Positions 38,056 through 46,231 of a DNA stretch of 64,000 nt are shown piece after piece. Origin of the DNA: Amycolatopsis methanolica 239 (GTDB taxonomy: Bacteria; Actinomycetota; Actinomycetes; Mycobacteriales; Pseudonocardiaceae); NCBI RefSeq assembly GCF_000739085.1, contig NZ_CP009110.1, forward strand, positions 5,518,001 to 5,582,000. Direction: 5' to 3'. The notes under the pieces were generated by a model. That model made no database searches. It had not been told where the DNA came from and saw only the letters and a list, made by a program, of their open reading frames with translations. The translations under genes and the position numbers were made by a program. Each line of letters opens with the position of its first letter. The stretch's first letter is position 1.

Positions 38056-38593
38056 CGAAAAACACTGTCTCAGCCCCACCCTGGAGACGCACGTCGAAGC
38101 GGTACCCGTCGTCGGTCTTGGCTGCGATCAGCGTGCCGCGCCGGTCTTCCGGCACCGAGTTCAGCACCGCGTCGGCGGCGTTGGCCTCGGTGTTCTCCGG
38201 GAAGTAGATGCGCGTGACGACCCGGTTCAGCAGCCCGCGCGCGAACACCGACACGTCGATGTGCGGGGCCTGCATCTCGCCGTTCTCGCCCGGGATCGCG
38301 CCCGGCAGCAGGGTCAGGATCTCGTAGCTCCCGTCCGGCTTGGTCGGGCAGCGGCCGAACCCGCGGAAGCCCGGAACGCGGCCGCGCGGGTCGTCCGGGT
38401 GGTCGAACCGGCCCTGCGGGTCGGCCTGCCAGGTCTCGATCATCGCGTCCGGGACCGGGTTGCCCTCGCCGTCGGTGACGGTGCCGCGGATCCGCACCGC
38501 GCCCTCGGTGCCCTCGGGCACCACGGTCGGGCCGTCCTCCCAGGGCAGGCCGATCGCGAGGTAGGGGCCGACGGTCTGCGAAGGGGTCGTCAT
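38048..38593 (-). CDS. pcaG: Protocatechuate 3,4-dioxygenase alpha subunit
   Basis: 181 residues: TVGPYLAIGLPWEDGPTVV, RIRGTVTDGEGNPVPDAMIE, and HIDVSVFARGLLNRVVTRIY. The alpha subunit packs against the iron-bearing beta subunit and shapes the pocket for intradiol cleavage of protocatechuate. ATG 38593 overlaps the pcaH stop by 4 nt. Confidence 0.96.
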   Translation of the reverse strand: MTTPSQTVGPYLAIGLPWEDGPTVVPEGTEGAVRIRGTVTDGEGNPVPDAMIETWQADPQGRFDHPDDPRGRVPGFRGFGRCPTKPDGSYEILTLLPGAIPGENGEMQAPHIDVSVFARGLLNRVVTRIYFPENTEANAADAVLNSVPEDRRGTLIAAKTDDGYRFDVRLQGGAETVFFDV

Positions 38594-39333
38594 TCGTCTT
38601 CCTCTTCCTCGTTCTCGAACACCGACTGCTCGCGGCCGCGCACCACGATGTCGAACTCGAAGGCCAGCGCCCAGTGGTCGATCGTGCGACTGTAGTCGAA
38701 CCGCGAGATCATCCGCTGCCGCGCCTTCTCGTCCGGGATCGAGTTGAAGATCGGGTCCTGGAAGAACAGCGGGTCGTCCGGGAAGTACATCTGCGTCACC
38801 AGGCGCTGCGTGAACGCCTGCCCGAACACCGAGAAGTGGATGTGCGCGGGCCGCCAGGCGTTGTCGTGGTTCTTCCACGGGTACGCGCCCGGCTTGATGG
38901 TGATGAACTCGTACCGGCCCTCGGAGTCGGTGATGGTACGGCCGACCCCGTCGAAGTTCGGGTCCAGCGGCGCGGGCCAGTTGTCGCCAATGTGCCGGTA
39001 GCGGCCGCCCGCGTTGGCCTGCCAGATCTCGATCAGCGAGTTCGGGATGCCCCGGCCGTCGCCGTCGAGCAGGCGGCCGTGCACCAGGATGCGCTGCCCC
39101 TGCGGCTCTTCCGCGTGCTGGCGGGTCAGGTCGTTGTCGAACTCACCGAGGCGGCCGGGACCGAGCAGCGGGCCGGTCACCTCGGTGAGCATCTGCGGCA
39201 GCAGAACGAGGGGCTGCTTCGGGTGCCGCAAGGCCGTCGACCGGTAGCCCGGTGAGTCCAGCGGCGGGTGCGTGCCCTCCGGGTCCCGCCGGTAGCGCGG
39301 CAGGATCAGCTTGTTACTCGTCGGTGCTGCCAT
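38590..39333 (-). CDS. pcaH: Protocatechuate 3,4-dioxygenase beta subunit
   Basis: 247 residues. The Fe3+ ligands of intradiol dioxygenases are seen: Tyr in ANAGGRYRHIGDNW, Tyr in KPGAYPWKNHDNAW and the two His of RPAHIHFSVFG. The acidic tail ENEEEEDE is unusual. ATG 39333 has AGAAAGGA upstream and is 19 nt after the pcaF stop. Confidence 0.96.
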   Translation of the reverse strand: MAAPTSNKLILPRYRRDPEGTHPPLDSPGYRSTALRHPKQPLVLLPQMLTEVTGPLLGPGRLGEFDNDLTRQHAEEPQGQRILVHGRLLDGDGRGIPNSLIEIWQANAGGRYRHIGDNWPAPLDPNFDGVGRTITDSEGRYEFITIKPGAYPWKNHDNAWRPAHIHFSVFGQAFTQRLVTQMYFPDDPLFFQDPIFNSIPDEKARQRMISRFDYSRTIDHWALAFEFDIVVRGREQSVFENEEEEDE

Positions 39334-39352
39334 AGCACGGTTTCCTTTCTCC

Positions 39353-40528
39353 TCACGCTTCCAGCACGACCGCGAGCCCCTGGCCCACGCCGATGCAGAT
39401 CGCGGCCAGCCCGTAGCCACCGCCGCGGCGGCGCAGCTCGTAAGCCAGCGACGCGAGAATGCGGCCGCCGGAGGCGCCCAGCGGGTGCCCGATCGCGATC
39501 GCGCCGCCGTTGACGTTCACGATCGACGGGTCGAGCTTCGGCCAGTCGGCGAAGCAGGACAGGCACTGCGCGGCGAACGCCTCGTTCAGCTCGACCGCGG
39601 CCAGCTGCTCCCAGCCGATCCCGGCGCGCTCCAGCGCGATCTCCGCGGCCCGCACCGGGCCGATGCCGAACACGTCCGGGTCGACACCCGCCGCGCCGCG
39701 CCCGGCGATGCGCGCCAGCGGCGTCTTGCCGAGCCGGTCGGCCGCGGCCTGGTCGCCCAGCAGGACGGCGGACGCGCCGTCGTTGAGCGGCGAGGCATTG
39801 CCGGCGGTGATGGTGCCGTTCTTGCGGAACGCGGGCTTGAGCTTGCCCAGCTTCTCCAGCGTCGAGTCGGCGCGGATGCCCTCGTCGCGGGTCAGGTCGG
39901 TGCCGGGAACGGGGACGACGTGGTCGTCGTAGAAGCCGGCGTCCCACGCCTTCGCCGCGTTCTGGTGGCTGCGCAGGGCGAACTCGTCCTGCGCCTCGCG
40001 GGTGATGCCGTACTTCTCGGCCAGCCGCTCGGTGCTCTCGCCCAGCGAGATCGTCCACTGCTCGGGCATCTCCGGGTTGACCATGCGCCAGCCGAGCGTG
40101 CTCGAATGCAAGGTCTGCGCCGCCGGGGAGTACGCCTTCTCCGGCTTGAGCAGGATCATCGGCGCGCGGGTCATCGACTCCACGCCGCCCGCGACGACCA
40201 GCGACGCGTCGCCGGTCGCGATGGTGCGGCTGGCCTGCATGACCGCGTCCAGACCGGAGCCGCAGAGCCGGTTCACGGTGGTGCCGGGCACCGAGGTCGG
40301 CCAACCCGCGAGCAGCGCGGCCATGCGCGCCACGTTGCGGTTGTCCTCCCCGGCCTGGTTGGCGTCCCCGAGCACGACCTCGTCCACCGTGGCTGGATCG
40401 AGGTCGTTGCGGGACGCCAGTTCACGCAGCACATGCGCGGCGAGGTCGTCGGGACGGACCTTCGCGAGGGCGCCGCCGTAGCGGCCGAACGGGGTCCGGA
40501 TGGCGTCGAGAACGTATGCGTCAGTCAT
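39353..40528 (-). CDS. pcaF: 3-oxoadipyl-CoA thiolase
   Basis: 391 residues. Catalytic residues of thiolases: Cys in NRLCGSGLDAVMQAS, His in AIGHPLGASGGRILASL and Cys in AAICIGVGQGLAVVLEA. Splits 3-oxoadipyl-CoA to succinyl-CoA and acetyl-CoA. ATG 40528 overlaps the pcaJ stop by 4 nt, supporting the pca role over a general acetyl-CoA acetyltransferase. Confidence 0.94.
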   Translation of the reverse strand: MTDAYVLDAIRTPFGRYGGALAKVRPDDLAAHVLRELASRNDLDPATVDEVVLGDANQAGEDNRNVARMAALLAGWPTSVPGTTVNRLCGSGLDAVMQASRTIATGDASLVVAGGVESMTRAPMILLKPEKAYSPAAQTLHSSTLGWRMVNPEMPEQWTISLGESTERLAEKYGITREAQDEFALRSHQNAAKAWDAGFYDDHVVPVPGTDLTRDEGIRADSTLEKLGKLKPAFRKNGTITAGNASPLNDGASAVLLGDQAAADRLGKTPLARIAGRGAAGVDPDVFGIGPVRAAEIALERAGIGWEQLAAVELNEAFAAQCLSCFADWPKLDPSIVNVNGGAIAIGHPLGASGGRILASLAYELRRRGGGYGLAAICIGVGQGLAVVLEA

Positions 40529-41289
40529 TTGGCCGCCTTCAACTCCCGCAGGGCCGTCAGTTCGGCCTCGGTCGGCGGCGGCGTGGTCTCCAGCTCCGGC
40601 GCGACCTTCAAGTCCCAGCCGGTCGCCTCCTTGACCTGCTCCACCGTGACGCCGTCGTGGATCTGGGTCAGCACCAGCTCGGCGGTCTCCGGATCGGGGC
40701 GCATCACGCCGAGGTCGGTGATCACCAGGGTCGGGCCGGCGCCGGGCAGGCCCAGCTTCTCCCGCTCACCCTTGCCGCGGCCGTGGCCGAAGGACGTGAT
40801 GAAGTCGACCTGCTCGACGAAGCTGCGCTTGCTCTGCCGCACCACGACGTAGACCTCGTGGCAGTTCGCGGCGATCTCCGGCGCACCACCGGCGCCCGGC
40901 AGGCGGACCTTCGGGTCGGCGTAGTCGGCGCCGATGACCGTGGTGTTGATGTTGCCGAACTTGTCCAGCTGGGCCGCGCCGAGGAAACCGACGTCGATCC
41001 GCCCGGGCTGCAGCCAGTAGTTGAACACCTCCGGCACGCTGATGACGGCGTCGGCGGTGTCGGCGAGGATGCCGTCACCGATCGACGCGGGCAGCCGGGT
41101 GGGCTTCGAGCCGAGCGTGCCGGACTCGTAGATGAGCACCAGGTCCTCGGCGTGGGTGCGGCGGGCCAGGTTGGCAGCGGTGGAGGGCAGGCCGATGCCG
41201 ACGAACACCCGCTGGCCGCCGGTCAGGGCGCGGGCCGCGGCGACCGACATCATCTCGTCGGACGTGTACGTCCGTTCGACCGTCGTCAC
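40525..41289 (-). CDS. pcaJ: 3-oxoadipate CoA-transferase beta subunit
   Basis: 254 residues. Catalytic Glu of family I CoA-transferases in LVLIYESGTLGSKPTRLPAS, plus QLDKFGNINTTVIGADY. Forms 3-oxoadipyl-CoA together with PcaI. GTG 41289 overlaps the pcaI stop (GTGA). Confidence 0.93.
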   Translation of the reverse strand: MTTVERTYTSDEMMSVAAARALTGGQRVFVGIGLPSTAANLARRTHAEDLVLIYESGTLGSKPTRLPASIGDGILADTADAVISVPEVFNYWLQPGRIDVGFLGAAQLDKFGNINTTVIGADYADPKVRLPGAGGAPEIAANCHEVYVVVRQSKRSFVEQVDFITSFGHGRGKGEREKLGLPGAGPTLVITDLGVMRPDPETAELVLTQIHDGVTVEQVKEATGWDLKVAPELETTPPPTEAELTALRELKAAK

Positions 41290-42104
41290 TGGGCCACCTC
41301 CACGCCGAACACCTTCTCGTCCAGCCAGCGCTGGAACGAGTCCCTCTCCCGCCCAATGGAATCCCAATACGCGTAATACTCGTTGTCGCGTTCCGAGTAC
41401 CCGGCCGCGTAGGACGGATGCGCACCGTTCGGGACCTCGGCGACCGCCGTGACGGCCCAGGTCGGCAGGATGACCTGGCCGGGCACCGGGGTCAGCTCGT
41501 CGACGATCTCCTCGACCGTGACCAGGCTGCGCTTGGCGGCCAGCACGGCCTCCTTCTGCACGCCGACCAGGCCCCACATCTGCACGTTGCCCGCCCGGTC
41601 GGCGCGCTGCGCGTGGATGATCGACACGTCCGGGTTGATCGCGGGCACCGCGGCCAGTTCCTCGCCGGTGAACGGGCAGGTGATCGTCTTGATCGTGTCC
41701 GTGTGCTTCGGCAGGTCCGTGCCCCGGTAGCCGCGCAGCACCGCGAACGGCAGCCCGGAGGCGCCGGCGACGTACCGGTTCGCCATGCCGGCGTGGCTGT
41801 GTTCCTCGATCTCCAGCGGCGCCGGCCAGGAGTTCTGCACGGCGTCGCGGAACCGGTGCAGCGACCCGACGCCCGGGTTGCCACCCCAGGAGAAGATCAG
41901 CTTCTTCGCGCACCCGGCGCCGATGAGCTGGTCGTAGACGATGTCCGGCGTCATCCGGACCAGCGTGAGGTCCCTGCGCCGCTGGCGGATGATCTCCTGC
42001 CCCGCCGCGTGCGGGATCAGGTGGGTGAATCCTTCGAGGGCGACCGTGTCCCCGTCGTGCACCAGCTGGGCGACGGCGTCACGGAGCGACGATATCTCGG
42101 CCAT
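41286..42104 (-). CDS. pcaI: 3-oxoadipate CoA-transferase alpha subunit
   Basis: 272 residues, first gene of the pca operon. The CoA-transferase glycine loop FSWGGNPGVGSLHRFRDAV and IHAQRADRAGNVQMWGLVG are seen. The longer GNPGVGSLHRF form also occurs in the GctA-type glutaconate CoA-transferases, but the neighbours favour 3-oxoadipate. ATG 42104 is 86 bp from the divergent small acidic-protein gene; a candidate operator lies between. Confidence 0.92.
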   Translation of the reverse strand: MAEISSLRDAVAQLVHDGDTVALEGFTHLIPHAAGQEIIRQRRRDLTLVRMTPDIVYDQLIGAGCAKKLIFSWGGNPGVGSLHRFRDAVQNSWPAPLEIEEHSHAGMANRYVAGASGLPFAVLRGYRGTDLPKHTDTIKTITCPFTGEELAAVPAINPDVSIIHAQRADRAGNVQMWGLVGVQKEAVLAAKRSLVTVEEIVDELTPVPGQVILPTWAVTAVAEVPNGAHPSYAAGYSERDNEYYAYWDSIGRERDSFQRWLDEKVFGVEVAQ

Positions 42105-42135
42105 TGAGCTGCTTCCGTTCGCATTCCGCACACAA

Positions 42136-42150
42136 GTTCTACATATGAAC
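42136..42150 (-). promoter_or_regulatory. Candidate IclR-type operator upstream of pcaI
   Basis: GTTCTACATATGAAC is a 15-bp imperfect palindrome (GTTC-N7-GAAC, centre CATATG) in an otherwise AT-richer promoter region, 32-46 bp before the pcaI start. Size and position fit binding of the downstream IclR regulator; no direct proof. Confidence 0.5.
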
Positions 42151-42190
42151 ATAGCTGGCCGACCGGAGCCACGCAAGGAAGGGTGGACGC

Positions 42191-42358
42191 ATGAGCGGAC
42201 CCGAAATCGATCCGGTGACGGCCGAGAGCGAGCAGCAGGACACCGACATCGGCGGCGAGCACACCGAGCCCACCTACCGCGACCAGGACCCCGAGGTCGG
42301 CACCGACGAGGCCGAACCGGAGGGCGAGGGCGGCCCCGGCGGCATGGACCCCGAATAG
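42191..42358 (+). CDS. Small acidic protein (55 aa), unknown function
   Basis: ATG 42191 follows GGAAGG at 8-9 nt. The 55-residue product (MSGPEIDPVTAESEQQDTDI ...) is very rich in Asp, Glu, Gly and Pro and ends EGEGGPGGMDPE, so it is likely disordered. Third-position GC fits coding sequence. It is divergent from the pca operon and shares its promoter region. No family recognised. Confidence 0.6.
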   Translation: MSGPEIDPVTAESEQQDTDIGGEHTEPTYRDQDPEVGTDEAEPEGEGGPGGMDPE

Positions 42359-42392
42359 CGCGCGCGGCCGCCGGTCCTGGAAAGCTGAGCCC

Positions 42393-43367
42393 ATGCGAAT
42401 CGTGGTGACGCGGCGGGTTCCGGAAGCAGCGATGGTGGTGCTCCGCGAGGCGGGCGAGGTCTGGGTGTCCGGCGAGGACCGGCCGCTCAGCCCCGACGAG
42501 CTGCGCGAAGCGGTGCGCGGCGCGGACGCGGTGGTGTGCATGCTGCACGACCGCGTCGACGGCGCGGTGGCCGACGCGGCCGGGCCGCAGCTGAAGGTCG
42601 TGGCGAACGTCGCGGTCGGCTACGACAACATCGACGTGCCCGCGCTGGCCGAGCGGGGCGTGACCGTCACCAACACACCGGGGGTGCTCACCGACGCCAC
42701 CGCGGACCTCGCGTTCGGGCTGTTGCTCGCGGTGACGCGGCGCATCGGCGAGGGCGAGCGGCTGCTGCGGTCCCGCACGCCCTGGTCGTTCCACCTCGGG
42801 TTCATGCTCGGCTCCGGTCTGCAGGGCAAGACGCTCGGCATCGTCGGGCTCGGCCAGATCGGGCAGGCGATGGCCCACCGGGCCCGCGCGTTCGGCATGC
42901 GGATCGTCTACAGCGGACGGTCCCGCGCGAAGCCGGAGGTGGAGTCGGCGCTGCACGCGGAGCACCTGTCCTTCCTGGAGCTGCTCCGGACCGCCGACGT
43001 GGTGTCGCTGCACTGCCCGTTGACGCCGGAGACGCGGCACCTGATCGACGCCGAGGCGCTGGGCGTGATGAAGCACAGCGCGTTCCTGATCAACACCACG
43101 CGCGGACCGGTCGTGGACGAGGCCGCGCTGGCCGACGGGCTGCTGCGCCGGGAGATCGCCGGCGCCGGGCTGGACGTGTTCGAAAAGGAGCCGGAGGTCG
43201 AGCCGCGGCTGCTGGAGATGGACAACGTGGTGGTGACACCGCACCTCGGCTCCGCCACGGTCGAGACCCGGACCGAGATGGCCCTGCTCGCGGCGCGCAA
43301 CGTCGCCGCGGTCCTCGCGGGCGAGGGCGCCGTTAATGAGGTGCGCCCGGACGGCGACCGCTCCTAG
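42393..43367 (+). CDS. D-isomer-specific 2-hydroxyacid dehydrogenase (glyoxylate/hydroxypyruvate reductase-like)
   Basis: 324 residues. NAD motif GKTLGIVGLGQIGQAMAHRA (GxGxxG), VANVAVGYDNIDVPAL, catalytic Arg in LINTTRGPVVDEAAL, Glu in DVFEKEPEVEP and His in VVTPHLGSATVETR. Reduces 2-oxoacids such as glyoxylate with NAD(P)H. GGAAAG about 9 nt before ATG. The HAD gene starts 10 nt after, but appears to have its own leaderless promoter. Confidence 0.92.
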   Translation: MRIVVTRRVPEAAMVVLREAGEVWVSGEDRPLSPDELREAVRGADAVVCMLHDRVDGAVADAAGPQLKVVANVAVGYDNIDVPALAERGVTVTNTPGVLTDATADLAFGLLLAVTRRIGEGERLLRSRTPWSFHLGFMLGSGLQGKTLGIVGLGQIGQAMAHRARAFGMRIVYSGRSRAKPEVESALHAEHLSFLELLRTADVVSLHCPLTPETRHLIDAEALGVMKHSAFLINTTRGPVVDEAALADGLLRREIAGAGLDVFEKEPEVEPRLLEMDNVVVTPHLGSATVETRTEMALLAARNVAAVLAGEGAVNEVRPDGDRS

Positions 43368-43377
43368 TGTGCGCAGC

Positions 43378-44070
43378 GTGCGACTGAGTGGACAGGTCCT
43401 GATCCTCGACGCCGACGACACGTTGTGGGAGAACAACGTGATCTTCGAGCGGGTCATCGACGACTACCTCGACTGGATCGCGCATCCCACGCTGGAGCGC
43501 GCCGCGGTGCGGGAGATCCTGGACGACATCGAGCGGGCGAACGCGGTGTCGCACGGCTATGGGACCAAGGCGTTCCTGCACAGCCTGGGCGAGTGCTTCG
43601 AGAAGCTGCGCGAACGTCCCGCGACCGGGGCAGAGCGCGCCCGCATCGAGGAGCTGGCGTCGGCGCTGATCAACCACGAGGTCGAGCTGATCCCCGGTGT
43701 CGCCGAGACGCTCGGCGAGCTGGGCTCGCGGCACGAGCTGATGCTGCTGACCAAGGGCGACCGCGAGGAGCAGCAGCGCAAGATCGACGCCTCCGGGGTG
43801 GCCCACCACTTCCGCGAGGTGCACATCGTGCCGGAGAAGCACGTCGAGGTGTACCGCGGCCTGGCGTCGGCGCGGATGCTCGCGCCGGAGTCGACCTGGA
43901 TGATCGGCAACTCGCCGAAGTCGGATATCCGCCCCGCGCGCGCGGCCGGGATGAACGCGGTGTTCATCCCGAACGCGCACACCTGGGTGCTGGAACACGA
44001 CGAGCTGGACGAGGCCGACGAGCGGGTGCTGACGCTGCGCTCGTTCCGGGAGCTGCCGCACCACTTCTGA
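43378..44070 (+). CDS. HAD-superfamily hydrolase
   Basis: 230 residues. Motif I LILDADDTLWENNVIF with nucleophile Asp, motif II LLTKGDREEQQRKID (Thr/Lys) and motif III MIGNSPKSDIRPARAAGMNA. A helical cap lies between residues about 18 and 95. GTG 43378 lies 7 nt after TAGTGT (43365-43370), a leaderless-type arrangement. Phosphatase substrate unknown. Confidence 0.88.
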   Translation: MRLSGQVLILDADDTLWENNVIFERVIDDYLDWIAHPTLERAAVREILDDIERANAVSHGYGTKAFLHSLGECFEKLRERPATGAERARIEELASALINHEVELIPGVAETLGELGSRHELMLLTKGDREEQQRKIDASGVAHHFREVHIVPEKHVEVYRGLASARMLAPESTWMIGNSPKSDIRPARAAGMNAVFIPNAHTWVLEHDELDEADERVLTLRSFRELPHHF

Positions 44071-44479
44071 CACTCGCGCGACACGGAAGAAGGCTCGGCG
44101 ATCAGCTGAGCGGGGGCCCGGCGGGCGCGGTCGCGGAGCCGAGATCGCCGCGGCCGTCGCCGAGCGCACCGGCGCCTCGCTCGAGCGGGACGCACACCTG
44201 GACGGCGGCCACGGTCGTGGCCGCCGTGCACCTCGCGATCGGCCACGACTTCCGGACCGGGCGCGCGAACCCGATGGTCAGCACCGTGGAATGGGGTCTG
44301 CCCCGGGGCGGCGAAGCGTGCTTGGCGGAACTGCGCGCCGGCGCAGCCCGCGCGCTCGTGGGCAGCCCCGGTGAACCCGCCGGACGGTTCGCACGAGGCC
44401 TGCCTACGCCGGCCCGGCAGGCGGGCCCAGTTGTTCACGGACGGCGACGGCCTGCACGAGGTGGTTCGGCCCGGGAACG
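44071..44479. other. Intergenic stretch without a clear gene
   Basis: About 410 bp after the HAD gene. Short coding-like pieces appear on the plus strand in two frames (GAEIAAAVAERTGASLERD near 44140; LAIGHDFRTGRANPMVSTVE near 44235), but no start, ribosome site or continuous frame joins them. It may be the remains of a gene I cannot identify. Confidence 0.45.
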
Positions 44480-44519
44480 CGCTGAGGGAGGGCGCCGCAC
44501 GGGGCGCCCTCCCTCAGCG
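44480..44519. terminator. Bidirectional terminator, perfect 17-bp stem
   Basis: CGCTGAGGGAGGGCGCC (44480-44496), loop GCACGG, GGCGCCCTCCCTCAGCG (44503-44519). It lies 13 bp after the stop of the HesB-like gene and after the plus-strand dehydrogenase and HAD genes. Confidence 0.88.
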
Positions 44520-44532
44520 GAAGTCCCTTGTC

Positions 44533-44847
44533 CTACAGGCCCGGCTGCTGCGCGTCCGGCTGCGGCAGGACGGCGAAGTTCAGCTGCCCCTGCTCGTCCT
44601 GCTGGACGTCCAGCACCTTGTCGTCGAGGAAGATCGCGGCCTGCGGCTCCAGGAACACCTTCGCGCCCCCGTCCGCGCCCACGACCTGGTCCCCGTCCTC
44701 CGGAGCCGGCGCCACGGACAGCGCCAGCTGCGCACCGCTGTCCTGCTGGGCCTGCACGGCGAAGCGCAGGCCACCACTGTCGGTCTGGCCCTCCTGTGCC
44801 GTCAGGGCGCTGATGGCCTCGGCGGCGGCATCGGTCAAAGCGAGCAT
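44533..44847 (-). CDS. HesB/IscA-fold protein lacking the cluster-binding cysteines
   Basis: 104 residues. The start MLALTDAAAEAISALTAQEG and the SVAPAPEDGDQVV ... VFLEPQAAIFLDDKVLD order match the A-type iron-sulfur carrier fold. The three cysteines that bind Fe-S in IscA/ErpA/HesB are absent; the protein contains no Cys at all and ends with a Gln/Pro-rich tail. It probably has a structural or unknown role rather than cluster transfer. GAAGGG precedes the ATG. Confidence 0.8.
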   Translation of the reverse strand: MLALTDAAAEAISALTAQEGQTDSGGLRFAVQAQQDSGAQLALSVAPAPEDGDQVVGADGGAKVFLEPQAAIFLDDKVLDVQQDEQGQLNFAVLPQPDAQQPGL

Positions 44848-44980
44848 CGTGTCAGTCCCTTCGCGTCACGTGCACTCGTACCTCCGACCGTAGGGCCACC
44901 CCAGCGTGAGCGCTGTCCTGCACCGGCCGTCATCGCCGCTCACCCTCGGTTTCACCAGGTCAGCGTCGGTGTGACCGATT

Positions 44981-45370
44981 TCACACCAGGTCTTCGTCCG
45001 GCGGCGTGCGGATGGCGTCCGGCACCGAGCCGGGCGGGTTGTCCGCCTTCTGGTCGACCGCGTCGCCGAGGTTCTGCCCCACGTCGGCGACGTCGAGGCC
45101 GTCGCGGGTTTCGGTCTCGTCGGCGGGCACACCCTCCGACTGGACGTCCGGGCGCTCCTGCGCCAGCCGCCCGTCGAGGCTCTCACCCTCGCGCTCCTCG
45201 TTCGGGGTCGTGCCGAACCGGTCGGAGGCCATGTACCGCTCCGGCGGCTCGACGCCCTCCTCGAGCGGGTCGACGCGCAACCGGTCCTCGTCGAGGTCCT
45301 CCGCGCTGTTCAACGCGGCCGGATCGCTCTCCACCGCGTCCGGCGCGGGATGGCCATGAGCCTCACTCAT
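44981..45370 (-). CDS. DUF5709 family protein
   Basis: 129 residues, acidic and probably disordered. The conserved core EEGVEPPERYMASDRFGTTP followed by EEREGESLDGRLAQERPDV is the DUF5709 pattern found in actinomycetes. Strong GAGGAGG site 5 nt before ATG 45370. Function unknown. Confidence 0.82.
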   Translation of the reverse strand: MSEAHGHPAPDAVESDPAALNSAEDLDEDRLRVDPLEEGVEPPERYMASDRFGTTPNEEREGESLDGRLAQERPDVQSEGVPADETETRDGLDVADVGQNLGDAVDQKADNPPGSVPDAIRTPPDEDLV

Positions 45371-45449
45371 CGATCCTCCTCACCTGCTGTCCTAGCGGTG
45401 GCGATACCCGAGTGGCGGAACGGGCAAACCCGAGATCAAGCTCACGTGG

Positions 45450-45462
45450 TTGTACAGTACAA
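45450..45462 (+). promoter_or_regulatory. Perfect 13-bp palindrome upstream of the GtrA gene
   Basis: TTGTAC-A-GTACAA, centred 38 bp before the GtrA start and 18 bp before the TAAGTT -10-like hexamer. A candidate operator at about the -35 position. Confidence 0.45.
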
Positions 45463-45493
45463 ACAATTGCTGAGCGTAGGTAAGTTTTTGGGT

Positions 45494-45940
45494 ATGACCG
45501 CAACGTGGATCAGCGGGCCGGTGACGCGGCGGGCTCCCGCCGCACACCGTCCGGCCGAACACCACCCGGTCGCCTGGTACGTCGTCGCCGGAGTGCTGAC
45601 GACCGGTCTGCAGGAACTCCTCTTCCTCGGCGCCCGCCCGCTGCTGGGCGCGCTGACCGCGAACGTGCTCGCCATCGCGCTCACCACGCTCGCCAACACC
45701 GAGTTCCAGCGCCGCGTGACGTTCGCCGACCATTCCGCGTCACCCGTTCGATTGCACCTGCAGTCCGCGGGGACATTCGCCTTCTACGCGGGCTACGGCT
45801 CGCTCGTACTGCTTTCGCTACACCTGTTCACCGCGAACCCGTCGGCCGCCCTCCAGGCGATCGCACTCGCGGCGGCGAGCGGCCTTGGCGGCATCGTCCG
45901 GTTCGCGGTACTGCGTTGGTGGGTCTTCGCACGCCCATGA
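45494..45940 (+). CDS. GtrA-like membrane protein
   Basis: 148 residues with four hydrophobic helices: WYVVAGVLTTGLQELLFLGA, LTANVLAIALTTLANTEFQR, FAFYAGYGSLVLLSLHLF and ALAAASGLGGIVRFAVLRWW. The NTEFQRRVTF loop and the RFAVLRWWVF end are GtrA hallmarks; GtrA proteins are thought to help flip lipid-linked sugars. ATG 45494 follows TAAGTT by 7 nt (possibly leaderless). No glycosyltransferase is adjacent. Confidence 0.82.
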   Translation: MTATWISGPVTRRAPAAHRPAEHHPVAWYVVAGVLTTGLQELLFLGARPLLGALTANVLAIALTTLANTEFQRRVTFADHSASPVRLHLQSAGTFAFYAGYGSLVLLSLHLFTANPSAALQAIALAAASGLGGIVRFAVLRWWVFARP

Positions 45941-46070
45941 CCTGCGTGTTGTCACACAGCCAAGAAGTGTGTCACTTTGCGCTGGATTGTTCGCGGGTGC
46001 TCGGTTCACACACCTGGAGAACTCGATCGAGCGGGCTCTTGCTGCGAATGGGGTATGTCTAGTTGAAATC

Positions 46071-46099
46071 TGGACTGCCGGGCGACCACCACATACGAT
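46071..46099 (+). promoter_or_regulatory. Candidate promoter of the ECF sigma factor gene
   Basis: TGGACT (46071-46076), a 17-bp spacer and TACGAT (46094-46099) would start transcription near 46106, leaving a leader of about 125 nt before ATG 46232. This leader and the preceding sequence (45941-46231) are noticeably AT-richer than the surroundings. Confidence 0.45.
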
Positions 46100-46231
46100 T
46101 ACGCACAGTTCATCGGGAACGGGTCGGCAGGGACCTAGAGGGAGTACCCGTTCACCGACAGTAACAAGAAACGCGGGCCCCCGACGGCGACCGGTCGACG
46201 GGTCATCGTTGTTGTCGTTGGGGAGCCGACC

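Noticed and set aside
45405-45447. tRNA-Leu-like start CCCGAGTGGCGGAACGGG
   Set aside because: Resembles a D-arm region, but there is no fitting anticodon stem, no T-arm GGTTCAA sequence and no matching acceptor end; a chance or very degraded fragment.
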